From the NCBI GenBank assembly GCA_938743325.2, contig OW568862.1:62001-126000 (forward strand): DNA of 64,000 nt. The letters are read 5' to 3'. Under the pieces are notes generated by a model that saw only the letters and a list, made by a program, of their open reading frames with translations, had not been told where the DNA came from and searched no databases. The DNA comes from Pycnococcus provasolii. Its lineage: Eukaryota > Chlorophyta > Pseudoscourfieldiophyceae > Pseudoscourfieldiales > Pycnococcaceae. Made by a program: the position numbers and the translations under genes. The first letter of the stretch is position 1; each line of letters starts with the position of its first letter. This document shows positions 8,076 to 16,451 of the stretch, piece by piece.

Positions 8076-9761
8076 ACTGATGGAGCCTTGAAGCTCGCTC
8101 ATCGCGCGGTCGACGCGATCAATGCTCTCCTGAAGCTGCTCAAGCACCGCGTTCGAAGCCGACTTCTCGCGCTCTGCAGGAGACGCGGGTGGGGGTGACG
8201 ACGCAACCGCGGCCGCCATCTCGACACGCAAACGGCGATTCTCCTCGCGCAGAGAAATCACCTCCTCGTGAAGGGAATGCTTGAGCTCATGCTGAGACAC
8301 GCGCAGGTCGTTGATTTCCGACCGCGCGATGTTCAGAAGCTCCTTCGCCGTCTTGAGTTCCACCGCGACGTTGTCCTTCTCCTCGCGAAGCTCGCCCAGC
8401 TCGATGCTGCGCTCCTCGAGAGCAATCTCGTAATCCACAGCCTGGGACCGCGAAATGTTGCCGTTGGAGGCTTTGGCGCCTTCTTGAGCAGCGCGAGCAG
8501 CCAACTGCACCTTCCGCAGCGACGTTTTTTCTTTCGCTCGTGCCTTGCCTTCTTCGCTGTTGCCGAAGGAAACCTTGCCACCTGAAGCATGCGTATTTTC
8601 GCTCTTGCTCTTAAGGGCGCTCGGCACTCGCGTAAGTCCGTTGGCTTCCGCGCGCGTCTCCTCCGCTGACGCGGCTTCCGGCGCAGCCGCTGCTGCTGGC
8701 GCGATCCTGCCGTCGTCCTCTTTGATCACAACTTCGTCAGGACTTGGGTCAACCTCCACCTCGAGTGCCACGGGCAACTTGCGCAGCTCTTTCCTAAGTT
8801 TGTCGAGCTGCTCTCGTCCGTCGAGGCGAACAGGTGCGCCGTCCGCTGGCATGAAGTGCGTGTTGAACCACGCGTGGAACAGCCGGTTCTTCTTGTTCAC
8901 GTTTGAGTAGTACACGTCGAAGCGCACGTCGCCCTGCACCGCGAGCGCGCTGCCCACGCCCATCTGCGCCTTAACTTCGCACGTCCAGCCGTTATCCTCA
9001 ACCTTGACGATGTGCGGCACGGCTTCATGAGCGCCGCTCTTCAAGCTGAAGCGCGCCACTTCCGTCGTCTGCAAGGTTGTTGGATCGCGCATGCTGACGA
9101 CGACTATGAGAGACCTGAGCAGTTGTTCTTTCAAGCCCAGTACTCGTATCCTGCTGACTCGTTTTCTCGGCTGGAGCGGCACACCGCCGTCTTTGAGCAT
9201 TTGCGCAAAGTACCCGACGTACCTTCTCTGGCTCGGTATGGTGACCCCCTTACCGTCGTGCGTGCGTCTTTTCCCGTAGAAGTCCATCGCTTCCTTGGCA
9301 TCGTGCACAACCCCCTCGTGAATGAGCCTTGCGCATATCATGACGCCCGTCCGTCCTTTCCCAGCCTTGCAGTGCACGGCCGCGACCCCGCCCGTTTCCT
9401 TGAGCGCTGCGACGTCTTTGCAGAAGTCGTGCATTTGCTGCAGCGTGGGTACGTTGTGGTCGTCGAATGGGTACACCGCCGTTCGGTTGAGGAATACGGC
9501 CTTGTCGTACTTCCTGTTCGGTTCCGAGCACAGGTTGTACACCTTGTACTTGTCGGCGTGTTTGTGTTCTAGGAACTTGACGACATCCTTGCGCGGGTTT
9601 CTGTAGATGGCCTCCGTTCCCGTGGCTGGGTACCCCATGGCGATGAGGTCGTCGGTGACGTACGCGAGGTCGAGGTCAATGCCTAGTTTGGCCATCTTGA
9701 ACCTGCGTTTCTTGGAGGAGACTAAACGGCGCACTAATAATAAAGGGACCAAGCAAGGCAT
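8073..9761 (-). CDS. PTEN: PTEN phosphoinositide 3-phosphatase
   Basis: A protein of 562 residues. The phosphatase P-loop HCKAGKGRTG (residues about 129-138) is identical to that of animal PTEN, and YPFDDHN supplies the general-acid Asp. TIPSQRRYVGYF is also PTEN-typical. A C2 domain for membrane binding follows (about 195-325). The enzyme removes the 3-phosphate of PIP3 at the membrane. The ATG at 9761 is chosen over the one at 9695 because the extra N-terminus carries VSSKKRRFK, which matches the PIP2-binding motif before DLDL in PTEN. The C-terminal part is acidic, Ala-rich and then a coiled coil of about 110 residues (435-550), which human PTEN lacks, so it may oligomerise. The stop codon lies in dispersed element copy A. 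Confidence 0.92.
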   Translation of the reverse strand: MPCLVPLLLVRRLVSSKKRRFKMAKLGIDLDLAYVTDDLIAMGYPATGTEAIYRNPRKDVVKFLEHKHADKYKVYNLCSEPNRKYDKAVFLNRTAVYPFDDHNVPTLQQMHDFCKDVAALKETGGVAAVHCKAGKGRTGVMICARLIHEGVVHDAKEAMDFYGKRRTHDGKGVTIPSQRRYVGYFAQMLKDGGVPLQPRKRVSRIRVLGLKEQLLRSLIVVVSMRDPTTLQTTEVARFSLKSGAHEAVPHIVKVEDNGWTCEVKAQMGVGSALAVQGDVRFDVYYSNVNKKNRLFHAWFNTHFMPADGAPVRLDGREQLDKLRKELRKLPVALEVEVDPSPDEVVIKEDDGRIAPAAAAAPEAASAEETRAEANGLTRVPSALKSKSENTHASGGKVSFGNSEEGKARAKEKTSLRKVQLAARAAQEGAKASNGNISRSQAVDYEIALEERSIELGELREEKDNVAVELKTAKELLNIARSEINDLRVSQHELKHSLHEEVISLREENRRLRVEMAAAVASSPPPASPAEREKSASNAVLEQLQESIDRVDRAMSELQGSIS

Positions 9762-10092
9762 GGTGTGGCCGGCGCAGTGCAAGTGCAAGTGCGGTTGAAA
9801 ATGAATGGCGTGTTGCTGTAATGTTAATGTTGCCCCGAGCCTCGGACTGTCGGAGGGACGTTAGAAAGGAAACCTCGAAAAAAGAGACTTGTAAAAAGTA
9901 CCCGGTAGTGTGCGGCTGAATACAGATGAGAAACGGGGTGGGAACTGGAAAAAGACGTTCCCAACACGGACAATTCATCCCCTTGGCCAGCCCTAAAGGT
10001 GCTTCTAAGAACTAGTCTTGGCAAGCGGCGAGGGAACCCAATACTTTAAGACGCATCAGACTGTCAGAGGGGAGGAGATTCCCTCCTTCGAA
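9762..10092. other. Intergenic region upstream of PTEN
   Basis: This 331-bp stretch lies between the PTEN start and the first retroelement repeat. I see no gene, RNA gene or clear promoter motif in it. Confidence 0.4.
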
Positions 10093-10176
10093 ACGTTAGG
10101 GTTTCTTGGTAACCCTGGTGCCTGCCGGCACCTATCCTGCTAGGGCTTCGCCCTACCATTGCTTTGTCGTTCTGCT
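10093..10176 (+). repeat. A1 repeat of short PAT-like element
   Basis: An 84-bp repeat identical to 11536-11619. It contains two perfect small hairpins, GGTGCCTGCCGGCACC and TAGGGCTTCGCCCTA. Confidence 0.85.
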
Positions 10177-11512
10177 GAACGACATCGCCGCCGCGTCGTC
10201 TTGCACGTACGCGTTCTCTGTGCTCCTGCTCACTCCTGCTCTCAGCTCCTGCCTCTACGCTTTCAGCTTCGCGTGTCGCTCCGACATCGCATGGTCCGCG
10301 GCAATCGCAGTGGGCCTCCGTCCGCGCCGGTTCCCGGCGCGCCCAATTCTCAATCCGGCCTTAACAACCCTGGTGCTGCCGCTGCTGCTGCTGCAGCTCC
10401 TCCCGACCTTGGTGCCGTGCATCAACAGCTTGCTGCTCTTCAAGCACAGCTCAACCTGCTCACGCAGGCCCCGGCACCTCAGCAGCCGCCGCCTCATCTC
10501 GCCTTTGACGAGGCCAGTAATCTCCTCTTCCTTAGCGAAGCAGCCCTCCGGCAACACTTCAACGTTGCCCCGGCTGACCCTCTTCCGCCTCATATTCAGC
10601 TCACTTCATTTCCATCTCGTGACGCTGCACTCGCTGCTCATCCCGACCTTGTCGACCGCACTGCTCCACCTCCCCCTCCTAATCCGCCGCTCCCTCAGCC
10701 GTACCTTCCGCCGCCACCCGATCCTAATCAGCAAGCGCCACCGTTTCCCGCTGTCCAAGGCGGCGCCACTTCCTGCAGTCCTTCAAATCGGCTCCCTCCG
10801 CTTCACTGCGCACGGACACTTCGGCGCCGCTCTCCGCTCGTCTCACATCGGCGTCAAAGAAGCGTACGCCGTCGAACTCGCCCTTCAGGCTTTCCACCAC
10901 CACCTCGCCGACCATCGCCATCCTCAGGTGGCGCTCTACGTCGACAACCAATCCGTCATGTACGGCCTGCGCAAGTTCTCCAGCCGATCCCCGCACCTGC
11001 TCGCCGCATTCCGCGCGATCTTTCACACCTGCGCCGCACAGCACGTCCGCCTCACCGTGCGCTACGTCAGATCCGACGATCTGCTGCGCCTCTTCTTTAC
11101 GCGATCCGCTGCTGCCTGGGCCGATCGCGGCTACTCGCCGCCTGCTCAGCTCTTCCGCCTTCCCAACGATACCCTCGTGCCCGTCGTCGAACACGGCGTC
11201 CGCGAATCCGTTCTACCCGCACGCCTCATGGACGCTGCTCTCACCAACGTGCTGCCCCGCCTGCCGCACCGCCCTTCTCCGTTCGGCCGCTGGACCAAGA
11301 AATCCATCCGCCAGGGTGCCGCCAGCTCTGCACTCGCGATTGGCGTGTCCCTTCCACGCATCATGCGCTGGGGCATCTGGCTCAGCCTGGAAGCCATTCA
11401 GGTCTATCTCGATCCTCTGATGCCCGCCGATCCTCACGCTCATCTCTTTTTTGGCCACCTTCTGCGGGCTCCTGACTCAGCCCCGCTCTACGTGGCTCTC
11501 TCCAACCAGACC

Positions 11513-11537
11513 GCCAACAGTGCCGGTCAGGAGGCAC
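11513..11537 (+). repeat. B1 repeat of short PAT-like element
   Basis: A 25-bp repeat identical to 11770-11794. It directly abuts A2, overlapping it by two bases. Confidence 0.8.
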
Positions 11538-11619
11538 GTTAGGGTTTCTTGGTAACCCTGGTGCCTGCCGGCACCTATCCTGCTAGGGCTTCGCCCTACC
11601 ATTGCTTTGTCGTTCTGCT
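11536..11619 (+). repeat. A2 repeat of short PAT-like element
   Basis: The second copy of the 84-bp A repeat, identical to 10093-10176. Confidence 0.85.
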
Positions 11620-11769
11620 CCCGCCCTCTTTCGCTCCCACCCAATTTTGCCTCCTGACCGACTTTTGTTTGCTTTGTCGTTCTGGACCTTAACAGTTTTT
11701 TCCTTTTCTCGCTACAAGAATTCGACTTTTTGCAACTTTTTCATTCTTGTAACTCAAAGCACAGTTTAA

Positions 11770-11794
11770 GCCAACAGTGCCGGTCAGGAGGCAC
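11770..11794 (+). repeat. B2 repeat of short PAT-like element
   Basis: The second copy of the 25-bp B repeat. It marks the right end of the element. Confidence 0.8.
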
Positions 11795-11876
11795 CTCGAA
11801 TCACGAAGCACAAGACCTATACACTAGACTGTTTAATGAGCACATATTGGTGACGTCACGGTATCTTACTGTGGTA

Positions 11877-11913
11877 CTACTGTAACCTTAGCTAGTTCTA
11901 AGGGTTACAGTAG
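11877..11913. other. Hairpin CTACTGTAACC...GGTTACAGTAG upstream of GT29-like gene
   Basis: A near-perfect 15/16-bp inverted repeat with a 6-base loop, 122 bp before the ATG at 12036. It could be a regulatory palindrome or a transcript hairpin. The function is unknown. Confidence 0.5.
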
Positions 11914-12035
11914 GCAGGCTCGTCCGGAACGAGGAACCTAATGTCTCCGATTCCACCTCCCGGGAGCTTTCTTGAGAGAGATACCTTAGATCATCGGCTT
12001 TTGATTGAGTCCCCCTCGCTCGCTCGCTCGCTCGA

Positions 12036-13742
12036 ATGGCCGTGCCTCTGCGCCAGCGCGCCTTCCTATTAGGAACGCTCATCGTAGGAGTCGTCACGTG
12101 GAACCAGTACCTCGTCAGTGACAGGGAAGACTCCATAATCATACCAGATTCGCACACGCTTCGGCGAAGCGATGACGACTCCATGTCGGCGGCGACTCTT
12201 GAAGACTCTGCAAGAAGTAGCACAGGTTCACGCGGCAGCTCTGGCGCCGATACTGCTGATTTCAAAGCGTCTACTGTGCAAACGACAATCATGCACGAGA
12301 TTGAGGCACAGCTCGCCGCCTTTGACGCCGACGACGCGAGAACGGAACAAACGAACGGGAACGCGGAAGGGCACGACCAAACAAACGCAGACGCCGCTGA
12401 AACGGACGCGGAGAACGAGGGGGACGCGCCGCCGGCCGGGGAGCTCGTCGCGCACGCCGACGGAAAATACGTGAAAGAAGAAAACGACGTCGCGGTCGTC
12501 GACTTTGGCGCACCACCTGCCGCCGCGCATGCACAGCCGCCGGTGGCAACCAGGCGCGCGAGGCCTGCGCGAACGAGGCAGGCAAACCCAGCAGGGGCGC
12601 TCGTCGCAAGGGACGCGGCGAGGGTCGCGGCGGCGCGAGCGAGAGTTACCGCGGCCAGCGCGCGGGCCGACATGTCCGCCCAAATGGCTGAAATGGCCAC
12701 AAACGCAATCGCACACAGGCACGCCGTCAGTGCAAGGCGAGCAAGGGCGGGTGGCCTAGCGCCGTCCTCCACCGCCGTCGCGACGGGGACTTCGCAGTCA
12801 GCTCTAAAGGACGACGCCGCACACGTCGAGAGCGGTACGACGTGCTCTGTGCTGTATCAGCACGGTGCGAGCCGCACGTGCTCGAGTCACGTAAATCGCG
12901 CAATCGCACACATGATGCCGCACTTCCGCAGTGCATACGATGGCCGGTCCATCAGCCTCACGCAATTAAGCGTGCGCACTGGCGGCGCGAATGGCCAGCC
13001 CGCACAGCAGCTGTACACCAGCTTGCCGCCGAAGGTACACCGCCAAATCCCTCTCGGACCAGTGTCAAGCCGTCTCATGGCTGCATTGCCTCGCGACGAC
13101 CCGGCGTTCCCTCCCGAGCACGTGTTCGAGAGCTGCGCGATCGTAGGCAGCTCTGGCATTCTGCTGAAGTTTAACCTCGGTGAGGACATTGACAAGCACG
13201 AGCTCGTCATGCGATTCAACAGCGCGCCAACGAGAAGATTTGAAAAGCACGTCGGCCGTAAGACGACGCACCGCCTAACGAACACGCGAAACTTTGCGTA
13301 TCGCGAATACCCCGAGGAGAACGTTCTGGTGCACCTACGCAATCGGGGGAGCCTTGACACTCTCGTGAACCGCCGGCTGCGCCGGGCTGGTCAGGGCGGG
13401 GAGCGGCTTTACGGCTTGAATCCCAATTGGCACATGTACATGGATCAGACATTTCGCTTCCTGAGCACGTCCGGCTTTAATGGCATTATGCTTGGCCTTC
13501 ATGTGTGTCAAAGCGTGACCCTGTACGGCTTCCATGTGCATCCGAGGCACGGTGCCCTGTATCACTACTACAACCCGAAGGATGTCGCGGCGAACGAGGC
13601 GCGCGATGGCGACGAATGGTTCATCGTAAAGGCGATGACCGATTCGGGGGCGGTGAGATTCGCGGAGCCATGTATTGTAGAGTGTCACAATGGCGACCAG
13701 GCTTGCCGCGCATGCCTTAAGGAGGCTGGCGCATCTATGTAA
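12036..13742 (+). CDS. GT29 sialyltransferase-like protein, type II membrane protein
   Basis: A protein of 568 residues starting at the ATG at 12036. An N-terminal signal anchor (AFLLGTLIVGVVTW, residues 10-23) is followed by a long acidic, Ala-rich stem to about 350. The catalytic part shows the sialyl motifs of family GT29: motif L near residues 364-400 (SCAIVGSSG followed by HELVMRFNSAP), motif S near 477-500 (STSGFNGIMLGLHVC followed by YGF), and the YHYY motif near 508. Animal members transfer sialic acid from CMP-sialic acid to glycans in the Golgi. Algal members are known only as homologues, so the donor sugar here is inference. The stem is unusually long. A second, divergent GT29-like gene lies at 53.2 kb. 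Confidence 0.85.
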   Translation: MAVPLRQRAFLLGTLIVGVVTWNQYLVSDREDSIIIPDSHTLRRSDDDSMSAATLEDSARSSTGSRGSSGADTADFKASTVQTTIMHEIEAQLAAFDADDARTEQTNGNAEGHDQTNADAAETDAENEGDAPPAGELVAHADGKYVKEENDVAVVDFGAPPAAAHAQPPVATRRARPARTRQANPAGALVARDAARVAAARARVTAASARADMSAQMAEMATNAIAHRHAVSARRARAGGLAPSSTAVATGTSQSALKDDAAHVESGTTCSVLYQHGASRTCSSHVNRAIAHMMPHFRSAYDGRSISLTQLSVRTGGANGQPAQQLYTSLPPKVHRQIPLGPVSSRLMAALPRDDPAFPPEHVFESCAIVGSSGILLKFNLGEDIDKHELVMRFNSAPTRRFEKHVGRKTTHRLTNTRNFAYREYPEENVLVHLRNRGSLDTLVNRRLRRAGQGGERLYGLNPNWHMYMDQTFRFLSTSGFNGIMLGLHVCQSVTLYGFHVHPRHGALYHYYNPKDVAANEARDGDEWFIVKAMTDSGAVRFAEPCIVECHNGDQACRACLKEAGASM

Positions 13743-13804
13743 CAAAGGAAAATTGTTCTTGACCAGAATTGCATCGACGGGATCCCACGAACCCCGTGTA
13801 AAAA

Positions 13805-13922
13805 CGCGCTGCGAAAATGCGCCCATGCTTGAATGGGCTGTATGATGAATGTGAATGGCGTGAATGGACGACAACCGTTGGACGAAGTAAACTCTATTAC
13901 ATTGCTGAATGAGCGATCTTAG
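13805..13922 (-). repeat. Dispersed 3'-end element, copy B (AP endonuclease)
   Basis: Read on the minus strand it begins TAAGATCGCTCATT and shares the TTTACTTCGTCCAACGG block with copies A and C. It starts 60 bp after the stop codon of the AP endonuclease gene, in the same orientation as that gene. Confidence 0.75.
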
Positions 13923-13981
13923 AAAAAAAGAAATCTTAGGAAAAAACGAAAATTGGCGGATAATTGGCGACTCGACGTTGC

Positions 13982-15454
13982 TCATAGGCGTATTTCCACA
14001 AACACGGGAGCATGGTCGCCACGCTTGTCAGCATCGTCGAGGATCGCGGCATCATGCACACGGGGCGTCGTCTTGGACGATGGTGCCATATCCTGGCTCA
14101 CAACTGCGTAGTCGAGACGTAGCCCGCGATTTTTCGGCTTGTTTCCCGCGCGCACGCTCCAGTACGTGTACACGTGCTTGGCATGGGGATGCAGCGCTCG
14201 GAAGGAGTCAACGTACCCATGTTCCAGCATATCACCGAAAGCTGCCCTTTCCTGCGGCGTCGTGCCAGCGCTCTTTGCGATGTGCTTGGCGGTCACATTC
14301 CAGATATCTTCGTCGAGGTGCGCGACATTCAGGTCGCCGACATATGTCACTGGAATTGCTTTCGATTTGAAGGTATCGAGGTACGCCGTCATGTCCTTCT
14401 CCCACACGTTGATGCGGTAGTCGAGGCGTTTCAGGTCCTGTCCTGAGTTGGGCACGTACGCAAACACGAGCGCGAGCGACGGATCTGAAAATACGAGCGT
14501 CAGCACGCGTCCCTCGGTGTTGTACTCGCTCTTCTTCCCGCCGATTCCCTCCGTGATGCTGGCGAGTTTTGCGGTGGGTGGCAGCAGGGATTTGCTGGAG
14601 CCTGTGGCAGCGCCAAATGAGAGTGTCGTCTGCTTCGAGGAGCCTGCAGCCTTCTTTGCGCCGCCGCTTGCGCCAGCCCTCTCCGCGGCGGTGAGGGCGC
14701 TCGTCGCACCCTTCTCTCCCGCGATGTCATTGCTGACGAGGCACACGACTCCGCTATACCCCGCCTTAGATGTGGACACCGCCCAGTGGCAGGAGTACCC
14801 TGGAACGACAGCCTTGAGCTGCTCTTCCACCTCCACGAGGTGCTGTTCCTGCAGCTTGTGCTCCTGCAGGCACAGCACGTGCGGTTTTTCATCCTTGACA
14901 AGTTTCTGCAGGATTGCCACCCTGTCATTTTTGAGCGCGGCGCGCAGCCCACCCACGTTCCACGACAGAACGCGCAGGCTCCTGTCGTTTTTGGCGAGGG
15001 GTTTCTGTCTCGGCGTTTCCGTGCGTGGCAGCACCCCATCCGCCGCGGCGGCGTCGTTTGCGTCGTTGCCGTCCGCGTCCTTCTCCGCCGCCTTGTTATT
15101 TTTCGTCGCCCCCTTTGTCTTTTTGGACGGCGGCGGCGGTGGCGCTGCATGCGTCGGCGCAGCTTCGTTTGCGTTACTCATGTGTTTTCTTTTTTTCGTC
15201 GTCGTTTCTTGCGTCGCCGGCATCGCGTTCGCACCAAGGACGTTTGGCACATGAGCGGGCGGCGGCGGCGGCGGTTTGCGCGGCCTCCCTCCCTTGTTCA
15301 GAACGATGGCTGGCGGCGGCGGCGGCGGCTGGCGTGGAGGCCGCCCCGGTTTCCTTTGAAGTGGAGAGGGAGGCGGCGGCGGAGGCCCAATTAAAGCTGC
15401 TGACGGAGAAGGCGAGCTGCCGCCATTGCCGCCATTGCTCTTCTTAGACCCCAT
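13982..15454 (-). CDS. AP endonuclease (ExoIII/APE1 family) with AT-hook-like and PIP-like motifs
   Basis: A protein of 490 residues from the ATG at 15454 (MGSKKSNGG). The catalytic core starts at about residue 160 with LSWNVGGLRAAL, then LCLQEHKLQ (metal-binding Glu), GDLNVAHLDEDIWN, TPQERAAFGDML, LRLDYAVVSQ and GDHAPVF (catalytic His). The enzyme cuts DNA 5' of abasic sites in base-excision repair. The N-terminus of about 155 residues is Pro-rich with two GRP cores in basic context (KPGRPPRQ, KGGRPRKP), resembling AT-hooks. An insert of about 60 residues splits the core between VCLVSND and the EYNTEGR strand and contains KQTTLSF, similar to a PCNA-binding PIP box. Both would tether the enzyme to DNA or to replication clamps. 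That is inference from motifs. Confidence 0.88.
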   Translation of the reverse strand: MGSKKSNGGNGGSSPSPSAALIGPPPPPPSPLQRKPGRPPRQPPPPPPAIVLNKGGRPRKPPPPPPAHVPNVLGANAMPATQETTTKKRKHMSNANEAAPTHAAPPPPPSKKTKGATKNNKAAEKDADGNDANDAAAADGVLPRTETPRQKPLAKNDRSLRVLSWNVGGLRAALKNDRVAILQKLVKDEKPHVLCLQEHKLQEQHLVEVEEQLKAVVPGYSCHWAVSTSKAGYSGVVCLVSNDIAGEKGATSALTAAERAGASGGAKKAAGSSKQTTLSFGAATGSSKSLLPPTAKLASITEGIGGKKSEYNTEGRVLTLVFSDPSLALVFAYVPNSGQDLKRLDYRINVWEKDMTAYLDTFKSKAIPVTYVGDLNVAHLDEDIWNVTAKHIAKSAGTTPQERAAFGDMLEHGYVDSFRALHPHAKHVYTYWSVRAGNKPKNRGLRLDYAVVSQDMAPSSKTTPRVHDAAILDDADKRGDHAPVFVEIRL

Positions 15455-16451
15455 ATGGATTCGATTCGATTCACACACGGGACGGAGATGAATCCTAATC
15501 CGAATCCAAGTGCCAAGGGAAAAGGAAGGGCTTGTTCCTTTCCTTGTTCACGTGTGACATCACTGTGACGGACCCTGATTCGCCAAAATGGAGGAGGAGA
15601 AAAGGGAGGAGGGGGAATGGAAGAGAGAACAGGGCGCGCCCTACCTTTAACCGAACCGAACCTAAAACCAAACCCCTAGACTATCGTAACCCTAATGGCT
15701 TGCTTTGCTGGACCTAACCCCGAACTGGACCAAACATACAGTAGGATCCATCAGGATGAACTCCTTCATTCCTGAGTTATCTATCCTCGCTCCTAGTTGG
15801 TACGAGGAGTTTGCTCCCTCCTGATTCCACCTGATGATGATGACAAGCAATTAATCCTTGGATTGATATATTTCTCTCAAACTTAGTTCTAAAAAGTCTA
15901 CTTTTTACGGTTCGTTCTCTATTGCAGGAAACAACCAACCATGGCACGAATATCGATATCTCCCCTTTTCCACCCAATAACTTTGCAATAACTTTGGAAT
16001 AACTTTTGGACCTAACCCTCGACCTATTAGGCATCTCTTTTGGAATAAGTTTTCCTTTTCTTTTCCTTTTCTTTTCCCCGAGATATCGATATTCGTGCCA
16101 TGGTTGGTTGTTTCCTGCAATACGATAGTCTACATCCTTACATAAGGGCCAGTTCTTAACTAATAATAACTACCAGTGCCAGTGCCTGATTCCTTCCAGT
16201 GCCTGATCAATCAGTTCCTGATGAAGATGAACCAGTTCCTGAGGAACTTCTGCAGCATCATAGTACTATCCCCTACAAGTTACAACTGTCTTGTCTCTCG
16301 CCCGCTCCCACTCTCCCAGGTGCCAGTCCCAGGTGCTTTCTTCCTTTTCTTTCCCGGCCTCGCACCTCGCACCACCTGGTGGCAACTCTTGCAAGCGTCT
16401 TCCCCTGGCAAGCTGGCCTTACATATTGTTTTTAGTAGTACCACTCTTGTC
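15455..16451. other. Divergent intergenic region, AP endonuclease and ABC transporter
   Basis: A region of about 1 kb between divergent genes. It holds the foldback repeat at 15920-16122, several CTAACC/ACCTAACCC-like fragments and a pyrimidine-rich tract at 16052-16079. The frame of the ABC gene stays open upstream of 16452 but does not look coding. Confidence 0.45.
15920..16122. mobile_element. Foldback (MITE-like) element with 43-bp perfect inverted repeats
   Basis: Bases 15920-15962 are the exact reverse complement of 16080-16122, around a 117-bp spacer that itself carries related TTTGGAATAA and TTGCAATAA segments. The whole is 203 bp. I see no clear target-site duplication. It is a non-autonomous DNA element or a transcribed hairpin. 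Confidence 0.6.

Larger units (their letters stand above)
10093..11794 (+). mobile_element. Short PAT/DIRS-type tyrosine-recombinase retrotransposon, broken
   Basis: The element has the split direct repeat layout A1-body-B1-A2-B2 of PAT/Ngaro-type elements. A1 and A2 are 84 bp each and B1 and B2 are 25 bp each, identical within each pair. The body holds a Pro- and Ala-rich gag-like region, an RNase H-like region (ELALQAF followed by ALYVDNQSVMYG) and a C-terminal tyrosine-recombinase-like segment (SIRQGAASSA and IMRWG). No reverse transcriptase domain is recognisable. It looks broken, with at least one large loss, and would depend on a helper. The identical repeats suggest it is not very old. 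It belongs to a different subfamily from the element at 48-53 kb. Confidence 0.75.
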
